Source: an uncultured Clostridia bacterium (GTDB taxonomy: Bacteria > Bacillota > Clostridia > Christensenellales > UBA1242). Taken from it: 8,686 nt of DNA. The translations under genes and the position numbers were made by a program. The notes under the pieces were generated by a model. The model had not been told where the DNA came from. It searched no databases and saw only the letters and a program-made list of their open reading frames with translations. The stretch spans positions 1 to 8,686 of the forward strand of contig CAOJNR010000042.1 of NCBI GenBank assembly GCA_948439925.1. Reading direction: 5' to 3'. Within the stretch, counting starts at the first letter, position 1; every line of letters begins with the position of its first letter. Shown here piece by piece: positions 1 through 5,072 of the stretch.

Positions 1-28
1 CATATTCTTAAAAATTTAAAGATTTTGT

Positions 29-57
29 TTGGTTAATATTTTCTTTTGTGCTAAAAT
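29..57 (+). promoter_or_regulatory. Sigma-A-type promoter of the SecB-like gene
   Basis: A weak -35 (TTGGTT, 29-34) lies 17 bp before an extended -10 element, TGC plus TAAAAT (49-57). Transcription would start near 64 and give a leader of about 50 nt before the ATG at 115. The extended TG motif compensates for the poor -35. Confidence 0.5.
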
Positions 58-114
58 CATGTTAGACTGAATTAAAAGAAAAATATAGGTCAATAAATAA
101 AAGGGAGAAAAATT

Positions 115-510
115 ATGGAAAAAGTTATTAAAAATATGAATTTTAAGCCAATTCTTGAAAAAATAGAATATTCAAGACATAACGAACCATCACCAAATTC
201 AACAATCAATATGAAAGTTTGGGACGAAATGAAAGTGGAAAGACTTCGCCAAGACGCAGTTAAAGTGTTCTTCAAAAGAAACATTAAGCCAAGTCCAGCA
301 ACTCTTTTTTCACTTGAAGTTGAAATGAGCATGGAAGTTGTTGTTGACGGCAACGAGTTTGACGACCTCGCTGATGCTGTAGCTTACTTTGCAAACAGCC
401 AAGTTTCACGCGTGCTTGCAACGACGGTGGCAACAGTGGTTGCAAACATCACAACACATTCACAAATCGGACCAATGATAACAGCCCCAGTTGTTCAATT
501 TGCTAAGTAG
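115..510 (+). CDS. Small SecB-like-fold protein, hypothetical
   Basis: This 131-aa soluble protein has no signal peptide or membrane segment. The order of elements recalls the export chaperone SecB. A short N-terminal strand (residues 10-20) and amphipathic beta strands (about 48-78, including FFKRNIKPSPATLFSLEVEM) come first. A long helix (about 86-112) follows, then a C-terminal GPMITAPVVQF stretch (119-129) that resembles the hydrophobic Pro-rich end of SecB, where E. coli reads LNLAPVNF. SecB holds unfolded preproteins for SecA. Canonical SecB is proteobacterial, but SecB-like domains occur sporadically elsewhere, so a chaperone role is inference from pattern only. The start is fixed by AGGGAG at 102-107, 7 nt before ATG. 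The gene stands alone between its own promoter and a terminator. It could instead be an unrelated small alpha/beta protein. Confidence 0.6.
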   Translation: MEKVIKNMNFKPILEKIEYSRHNEPSPNSTINMKVWDEMKVERLRQDAVKVFFKRNIKPSPATLFSLEVEMSMEVVVDGNEFDDLADAVAYFANSQVSRVLATTVATVVANITTHSQIGPMITAPVVQFAK

Positions 511-533
511 TGCTTTAAAAAATGGAATTTAAC

Positions 534-565
534 AAAAAAGAGACTTGATTTAAGCCTCTTTTTTT
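534..565. terminator. Bidirectional intrinsic terminator between convergent genes
   Basis: AAAAAAGAG (534-542) pairs with CTCTTTTTT (556-564), and an inner CTT/AAG pairing lies across one mismatch. A-runs on one side and T-runs on the other give a U-tail in both directions. It should stop the SecB-like gene (+) and the engB operon (-). The last codons of the minus-strand gene (stop at 550-552) lie inside the hairpin. Confidence 0.8.
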
Positions 566-1107
566 AATTGTTTTATAATGCTGTCCATGCAGGAATCGAT
601 TGCTTTGCGATAATCTCTGAAAACTTCGGCTCGAAATTCATCACCATTATCCTCTTCCTCAGCAAGAGCTTTTTCGTCGAGATTTAAGTGTTTCACAACT
701 TGGTCGCAGATAATTTGACCAATAATAACAATGTAGTTATATTCATCAATGTTATTAAGATATTTTATAAGTGGAAAGTCCTCATGAGCAACGATTGAGT
801 CATAAGCATAGCCAAAAAGAAATTGGAGTTTTTCAATAGCGAATGAATTTCCGTTTGCGCCTGAAAGGAGTTCCCATTTCAGATATTTTGTGTAGTCCTC
901 ATACAAAAAGTCTTCAATTCCGCTTTTATAATAGTAAGCAAGGATATCTTGGCTGATTGCATCGCCTTTGCCAGCCTCTTTTTTGATGTTGTCAAAAATG
1001 GCAAAAAATGATTTTGGACCAGTGTAGTAATCAAGCGAATTGTTGACTTTTGCTCGCATATCCATAAAACCTTTAAACGCTTTTTCTCTTTCAATAATTG
1101 CTTTCAC
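550..1107 (-). CDS. Sel1-like repeat protein, hypothetical (third gene of engB operon)
   Basis: This 185-aa acidic soluble protein is of unknown function. Residues about 44-95 read like a degenerate Sel1/TPR-like repeat: AGKGDA..QDILAYYYKSG, then KYLKWELLSGANGN..A...L. This matches the family pattern of A-x-x-G-D-A-x-A-Q-x-x-L-A-x-x-Y-x-x-G followed by K-W-x-x-x-A-A-x-x-G-N. Such helical repeats usually act as protein-binding scaffolds. The remaining C-terminal half is helical and rich in Glu, Asp and Lys. The start is a GTG, supported by a perfect AAGGAG at 1115-1120 spaced 7 nt. It begins 19 nt after the stop of the RNA methyltransferase gene, so the two are probably cotranscribed. A single repeat is fewer than typical Sel1 proteins carry, so the assignment is tentative, but the gene itself is well supported. 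Confidence 0.75.
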   Translation of the reverse strand: MKAIIEREKAFKGFMDMRAKVNNSLDYYTGPKSFFAIFDNIKKEAGKGDAISQDILAYYYKSGIEDFLYEDYTKYLKWELLSGANGNSFAIEKLQFLFGYAYDSIVAHEDFPLIKYLNNIDEYNYIVIIGQIICDQVVKHLNLDEKALAEEEDNGDEFRAEVFRDYRKAIDSCMDSIIKQLKKEA

Positions 1108-1126
1108 TTTTTTTCTCCTTCAATTA

Positions 1127-2380
1127 TTATAACTCATTTGCTTCTTTCTTGCAACTTTTTGCTTGTCTTTTATTCAAAATCACCAAACATTCACTTTTGG
1201 CTGTTCTTGGAAACATGTTATATAGCTCAACTGACGCAATTTCATATTTGTCTAAAAATTTAAGGTCGCGAACTTGTGAGGCAATATCACATGAAATATA
1301 TATCACGCGTTCGGCGTTGCTGGCATTTATTGCTTTCATGACCTCGCTATCACATCCTTTGCGAGCAGGGTCAACAATGATAGTGTTTGTGAACTTCGAA
1401 ATAACTTTTGGCAACAACTCTTTGCAATCGCCGTGAAAGTTGAGCATTTTGTTTAATCCATTTTCGGTTTTGAGCTTTTCAGCGTCCTCGTGTTCACTGT
1501 CGCCAATTTCAATTCCTTTGCATTTTTTGCCTTGCTTTGCAATAATGGCAGTAAGCAGTCCTGCTCCGCTGTAAGCGTTGACAACTTCATTTCCTTTCAC
1601 ACTTTTGACAACTTTGTTATATAGGCTGAGTGCAACTTGGTCATTGACTTGTTTAAATGTGTTGATGCGATAAGAAATGTCAACACCAAGCACTTTTTCG
1701 TGTAATGCTTTTGCGCCAATCATGTGAACAGGCTGTCCGCCAAGCAAAGTTTTATAGATTCCGCTTCCAGCACCGAGCATGATTTGAAGACCTTGAAAGT
1801 CGACTTCAATTTCACGATTGAAAGTGAAGTTTAAAAGAAGGTCGTCGCCTTCGGAACGAATAAGCAGTGTTTCAATCTCATTTTGGAGAGATTTAGCTTT
1901 AACAAAATCTTGGCAAAAACTGATGCATTCATTTATGCGCTCGTTGACAATCAGGCATTTATCAATTCTTACAATATTATTGCTTTCGCCTTCTTTAAGA
2001 CCAAGTCCATCTTTGCCACAAAAAAGCTTTATCTTGTTGCGATATGAATATTCATTTTCTGAAAACATGGAAATTTTGCCAGTATAGCCAATTTTTTTGA
2101 AATGAGAACGCGCAATCTGAGTTTTTATATCCTTTTCCTCTTCAAGATTGACATTTTGCAAAGCACAACCACCGCATTTGCCAAAGTATTTGCAGGGCGG
2201 AGCAATGCGCTTTTCGCTTGGCAAAACAACTTTTGTAAGTTTGCCTTTGATAAAAGATGAACTTTCTTTAACTTTCAAAAAGTCCACCTCTTCATCTTTT
2301 AGTGCGAAAGGCACAAAGCAAACTTTGCCATTTTCTTTGCCAACGCCTTCACAATCATATCCGTAATCAATTATTTTCAT
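1127..2380 (-). CDS. rlmD: 23S rRNA (uracil-C5)-methyltransferase, RlmD/RumA type
   Basis: This 417-aa enzyme should transfer a methyl group from S-adenosylmethionine to C5 of a uridine in 23S rRNA (family sites U1939 or U747) or tRNA. A short TRAM-like RNA-binding region covers residues 1-50. The 4Fe-4S cysteines are C63, C69, C72 (C-x5-C-x2-C) and C142, spaced as in E. coli RumA. The catalytic domain shows TFKQVN (241-246), the SAM loop NAYSGAG (268-274), DPARKG (337-342), the nucleophile C364 in YISCD, and the base E397. The usual C of the SAM loop is S here, and DPPRKG is DPARKG, both mild variants. ATG at 2380 is preferred. An in-frame GTG at 2389 lacks a ribosome binding site, whereas GAGTGAG precedes the ATG. 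The gene overlaps the end of engB by 14 nt, indicating translational coupling. The exact target uridine cannot be told from sequence. Confidence 0.9.
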   Translation of the reverse strand: MKIIDYGYDCEGVGKENGKVCFVPFALKDEEVDFLKVKESSSFIKGKLTKVVLPSEKRIAPPCKYFGKCGGCALQNVNLEEEKDIKTQIARSHFKKIGYTGKISMFSENEYSYRNKIKLFCGKDGLGLKEGESNNIVRIDKCLIVNERINECISFCQDFVKAKSLQNEIETLLIRSEGDDLLLNFTFNREIEVDFQGLQIMLGAGSGIYKTLLGGQPVHMIGAKALHEKVLGVDISYRINTFKQVNDQVALSLYNKVVKSVKGNEVVNAYSGAGLLTAIIAKQGKKCKGIEIGDSEHEDAEKLKTENGLNKMLNFHGDCKELLPKVISKFTNTIIVDPARKGCDSEVMKAINASNAERVIYISCDIASQVRDLKFLDKYEIASVELYNMFPRTAKSECLVILNKRQAKSCKKEANEL

Positions 2381-2966
2381 CAATCTCACTCAATACGTTT
2401 TCAATATAGTCAAGAATACGATCTCTTCCAAGTCCATTCTCACTGCTTGTTGGAATGATAAAATCTTCACGCACACCAAGTCCATTTGCAAGGACTTTGA
2501 CCTGTGCATTAACCCGAGTTTTTGATAGTTTGTCGCACTTTGTTGCCAGCACCATGAAAGGAAGTTGATGGAATACCAAAAATTTAACCATTTCTTTGTC
2601 AAGTTCACTTGGCTCATGGCGAATGTCAACAAGCACAAAAACCGTTTCAAGTGACTCTGAGCCAACCAAGTATTCGCCCATAAGTCCAGCCCAAACGCCA
2701 AGCTGTTTTCTGCCCACTTTGGCATATCCATAACCTGGCAGGTCAACAAAACGAAAACTGTCATTGATATCAAAATAGTTTACCATTTTGGTAAGACCTG
2801 GTGTTGATGAAGTTTTTGCAAGACGCTTAACATTGACAAGTTTGTTGATGAGCGAACTTTTGCCAACATTGCTTCGTCCCACGAAAGCAAATTCTGGCAC
2901 TCCGTCCATCAAAATTTTATCCTTGCTGACCACACTTGTTTTATACACTGCTTTAACGATATTCAT
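2367..2966 (-). CDS. engB: Ribosome-biogenesis GTPase EngB (YsxC/YihA)
   Basis: This 199-aa cytoplasmic TrmE-Era-EngA-EngB-type GTPase is needed for late assembly of the large ribosomal subunit in bacteria. All G motifs are present: G1 GRSNVGKS (30-37), G2 with T55 in STPG, G3 DLPG (75-78) followed by the family signature YGYA (79-82), G4 TKCD (142-145) and G5 TSS (173-175). Length is normal. The start at 2966 gives the usual N-terminus of about 25 residues before G1. No Shine-Dalgarno sequence precedes the ATG, and the promoter lies immediately upstream, so the message may be leaderless. It is the first gene of an operon with an RlmD-type methyltransferase, which pairs two ribosome-maturation functions. 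Confidence 0.96.
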   Translation of the reverse strand: MNIVKAVYKTSVVSKDKILMDGVPEFAFVGRSNVGKSSLINKLVNVKRLAKTSSTPGLTKMVNYFDINDSFRFVDLPGYGYAKVGRKQLGVWAGLMGEYLVGSESLETVFVLVDIRHEPSELDKEMVKFLVFHQLPFMVLATKCDKLSKTRVNAQVKVLANGLGVREDFIIPTSSENGLGRDRILDYIENVLSEIDENN

Positions 2967-2972
2967 ACGCTA

Positions 2973-3001
2973 AGTTTAACATATCATAAAAAAAGAGTCA
3001 A
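2973..3001 (-). promoter_or_regulatory. Promoter of the engB operon, placed for a leaderless mRNA
   Basis: Read on the minus strand, TTGACT (3001-2996, five of six matches to consensus) is followed after 17 bp by TAAACT (2978-2973, four of six). The predicted start of transcription, 7 nt past the -10, falls at about 2966, which is the A of the engB ATG. An alternative -10 (TATGAT, 2988-2983) would still leave only about 10 nt of leader and has no good -35. Confidence 0.5.
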
Positions 3002-3002
3002 A

Positions 3003-3037
3003 CAAAAAAAAGACTTATCAAAATTTTGACAAGTCTT
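3003..3037 (-). terminator. Intrinsic terminator of the 157-aa gene
   Basis: AAGACTT and TCAAAA (3010-3023) mirror TTTTGA and AAGTCTT (3024-3037). On the minus strand the one irregular position becomes a G-U pair, so the stem is continuous and is followed by a run of T (3010-3004). The hairpin begins directly at the stop codon and separates this gene from engB. Confidence 0.8.
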
Positions 3038-3509
3038 ATCTTTTCGCTGTGAAAATGAGTCCATTGATTTTGAATATTTCGTTGCAGATTGCAAGCCGTT
3101 CATTCACGATTCTGTCAATTTGCTTTGAAAAAGGGCAGTCTTTGGCAAGTTGTAAAAGGAGTGAAATTAACTTGCTTTCAAGACTTAGAAAATTTAAAAA
3201 ACATTTGGTTTTGTCGCCTCGTATGCGGTGTGATGGGGAGTCATACTCGCAGTCAAGGAGAATTTTTAGGCTTTCCATGTGGCGTTCGTTGGCCTTAAAA
3301 AGTTTTCCTGTGCCAAGAAATCCACCGAGAAAAAGCAGGCAACTTCGAATTTTGCCGAGGGTATCAAAAATATCATCAACAAGAACTTTATCAACCATTT
3401 CGTCAATTTGCACAAAGATGAAGCCACGCTTTTTGAGCGCTTTGCTGTATTCCTGCGCCATGACCTCATATTCTTTGACTGACAAAAGCTTTTCGTCGTT
3501 ATATTCCAT
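3036..3509 (-). CDS. Hypothetical helical protein, 157 aa
   Basis: I do not recognise this protein. It is predicted mostly helical. A charged N-terminal half (KEYEVMAQEYSKALKKRGFIFVQIDEMVDKVLVDD) is followed by a hydrophobic patch with Gly (LLFLGGFLGTGKLF, about 58-71). A second helical part rich in Leu, Ile and Cys follows. There is no clear signal peptide or convincing Walker motif, since the GTGK is not followed by S/T. GAGGG at 3516-3520, 6 nt before the ATG, and a terminator at the stop codon support it as a single-gene unit. A weak promoter (TTGCAC 3556-3551, CATAAA 3533-3528, 17 bp apart) may drive it. It is divergent from the transglutaminase-like cassette across a 161-nt gap. The opposite strand is also open over most of this length, but it translates to a Ser/Arg-rich product with no ribosome binding site. 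Confidence 0.65.
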   Translation of the reverse strand: MEYNDEKLLSVKEYEVMAQEYSKALKKRGFIFVQIDEMVDKVLVDDIFDTLGKIRSCLLFLGGFLGTGKLFKANERHMESLKILLDCEYDSPSHRIRGDKTKCFLNFLSLESKLISLLLQLAKDCPFSKQIDRIVNERLAICNEIFKINGLIFTAKR

Positions 3510-3603
3510 TTTTTGCCCTCATGTTTATTTATGTTTGAAATAAAACTTTTGTGCAATAGGAAGATTAAATAAGAAGAGAGCTTAAAAAATTGCAAATTAA
3601 ATA

Positions 3604-3632
3604 TTGCAAAATTGGCAAAACTATGATATAAT
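3604..3632 (+). promoter_or_regulatory. Strong extended -10 promoter of the transglutaminase-like cassette
   Basis: TTGCAA (3604-3609) lies 17 bp before a perfect TATAAT (3627-3632) that is preceded by TG plus one base, an extended -10. The expected transcription start is near 3639, giving a leader of about 30 nt with GAGG (3660-3663) as ribosome binding site. Confidence 0.8.
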
Positions 3633-3670
3633 TTTTATATAAAATTAAAAATCGCAAAAGAGGATAAAAT

Positions 3671-4765
3671 ATGCTTGAAATAAACAAAGAATTGGAAAAT
3701 AAAGTGCTTGCAAATGTGCCAGAGAATGAAGAGGACATCAAAAGGGTTTTGCGTATCTATTATCAACTTTGCAATACCCTTGAATATTCAACATATTTCA
3801 CTGCTTATGATATGCTGTGTGAATATTATATGAATCCAGAAAACTTGATTGAAATTGACGGAACAGAAAGAACAGATGTTGTTTGTTATACTTTTAATGC
3901 GATTATGGCAAATTTTTTGGTTGAAAGCGGGATTTGCAATGAAGAGTGGCTTAATAATGCAGGAATTTTTGAGCCAAATGGTTTTTTAGGCAAGGATAGA
4001 GAACATAAAACTTTGTGCGTTCGATTTGCGAATGGTTATGTGATTCAATTTGACCCAATAAACAGCATCCATACTGAAAATGCATTTCTAAATGCAAAGG
4101 GTAAATTCAAAATCAGTGGTGTTAATTGCATTGAGGGTGATCAAGAAAAGCTTAAACAGTTAATAGGTGAAGTTGAAAGTGATTTGAAGAAACTTGCTGA
4201 GTTTGAAGAAATTTACCGTGAGCAAAAGGAAGATGAATGTTCTTGGCTTGAATTTTCTTTGGAAGAGCGCAGAGATTTGTTCCTGAAAAATGCGCTTAGT
4301 AAAGAAGTGTCAACAAATCCTGAATATGCTTTGAAGGATTATATCAAAGCTAAACATTTATTCTTTGAAAAACTTGAATATGATGGCAGTGAAGTGTCAA
4401 AGTTTATTGAAATGCTTTTTGTGTTTGACAATAGTGACAGAAAAGTTAAATGCTTGTTCCTTTTCAATAAAGAAGGATATATTGATGATAAGGGATATGA
4501 GAATTTTGAGAATCTTGAAATTTACGAGATATCAGTTCAAGAAAAGAAAATTAATATGTTAGATATGGAAAGTTTTATTGAAAAAAGTCAGAATAATTAT
4601 GAAAACTTTTTGGATAGAGCTGTCAATTTTCACATGTCGCAAGAAGGTAAAGTGCATATTCAGACTGAATATGATGAAGAGAAAAACATAATTGGCTATG
4701 TTAGACATATCTTGAAAGATGATAAATTTGTTTCAAGCGACAAAGACGGAAATGTTTTAGAGTAA
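3671..4765 (+). CDS. Transglutaminase-like (Cys-His-Asp) protein, putative
   Basis: This 364-aa acidic soluble protein has no signal peptide. Residues about 20-132 follow the transglutaminase/papain-like layout. A helix pair (EEDIKRVLRIYYQLCNTLEYS) comes first. Then C72 starts a helix in RTDVVCYTFNAIMANFLVESGI, H112 sits in REHKTLCVRF, and D128 lies in GYVIQFDPIN. In this superfamily such a triad serves proteases, amidases or protein crosslinkers. The common tryptophan after the His and the WY before DP are absent, so the substrate is open and activity is not certain. Residues about 150-364 form a Glu/Lys-rich part I do not recognise, ending in a strand-rich tail (IIGYVRHILKDDKFVSSDKDG). The start is set by GAGG 7 nt upstream. 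It is followed after 13 nt by a 74-aa gene on the same transcript. GC content appears lower than in the neighbouring coupling-protein gene, judged from sampled lines. Confidence 0.6.
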   Translation: MLEINKELENKVLANVPENEEDIKRVLRIYYQLCNTLEYSTYFTAYDMLCEYYMNPENLIEIDGTERTDVVCYTFNAIMANFLVESGICNEEWLNNAGIFEPNGFLGKDREHKTLCVRFANGYVIQFDPINSIHTENAFLNAKGKFKISGVNCIEGDQEKLKQLIGEVESDLKKLAEFEEIYREQKEDECSWLEFSLEERRDLFLKNALSKEVSTNPEYALKDYIKAKHLFFEKLEYDGSEVSKFIEMLFVFDNSDRKVKCLFLFNKEGYIDDKGYENFENLEIYEISVQEKKINMLDMESFIEKSQNNYENFLDRAVNFHMSQEGKVHIQTEYDEEKNIIGYVRHILKDDKFVSSDKDGNVLE

Positions 4766-4778
4766 AAGGAGAGGAACT

Positions 4779-5003
4779 ATGAAAAAAGAAAGAATACTTG
4801 AAAATCTCAAAGATAAGTGTCAAAAGCTTTTAAACGAGAATCAAATTGACTCAAAAAAGAAAATATATGAAAGCATCATGAACATATTAAATTCGCCTGA
4901 CGCATTCAGTTTTATTGACGCTGGCACATCACTTAACATACTTATTGACCTTGGCTACTCTAAAAACGAAGCAATAAAACTATACCAAACTTTGATTGGT
5001 TGA
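4779..5003 (+). CDS. Hypothetical 74-aa helical protein, partner of the transglutaminase-like gene
   Basis: I do not recognise this small protein. It is predicted as three helices: a Lys/Glu-rich N-terminus (residues 1-35), a short middle segment around SPDAFSFIDAGTSLNILIDLGY, and a C-terminal helix NEAIKLYQTLIG. No membrane segment or DNA-binding motif is evident. AAGGAG at 4766-4771, 7 nt before ATG, is a strong ribosome binding site. The gene starts 13 nt after the preceding stop and ends just before a perfect terminator, so it is the second and last gene of a two-gene operon. Small proteins in this position beside an enzyme are often immunity proteins, antitoxins or secretion chaperones. 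None of these is shown by the sequence. Confidence 0.7.
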   Translation: MKKERILENLKDKCQKLLNENQIDSKKKIYESIMNILNSPDAFSFIDAGTSLNILIDLGYSKNEAIKLYQTLIG

Positions 5004-5014
5004 GTGTATTTGCT

Positions 5015-5044
5015 AAAAAAACACCAGAATTCTGGTGTTTTTTT
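5015..5044. terminator. Bidirectional intrinsic terminator, perfect palindrome
   Basis: ACACCAGAA (5021-5029) is followed directly by its exact complement TTCTGGTGT (5030-5038), and flanking A6 and T6 extend the stem and supply U-tails both ways. It ends the two-gene cassette from the left and the coupling-protein gene (stop at 5073) from the right. Confidence 0.9.
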
Positions 5045-5072
5045 GAATATGATATAAAGTCGTTAACGTTTT

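Noticed and set aside
2381..2389. GTG at 2389 as the start of the RNA methyltransferase
   Set aside because: It adds only three residues and lacks a ribosome binding site, while the ATG at 2380 has GAGTGAG just upstream and gives the usual TRAM start.
3049..3543. A 164-codon open frame on the plus strand opposite the 157-aa gene
   Set aside because: Its product is Ser/Arg-rich with no domain look and no ribosome binding site. The minus-strand frame has a ribosome binding site, a terminator at its stop and balanced composition.
4081..4096. Inverted repeat TGCATTT/AAATGCA
   Set aside because: A short palindrome inside the transglutaminase-like coding sequence, with no regulatory context.
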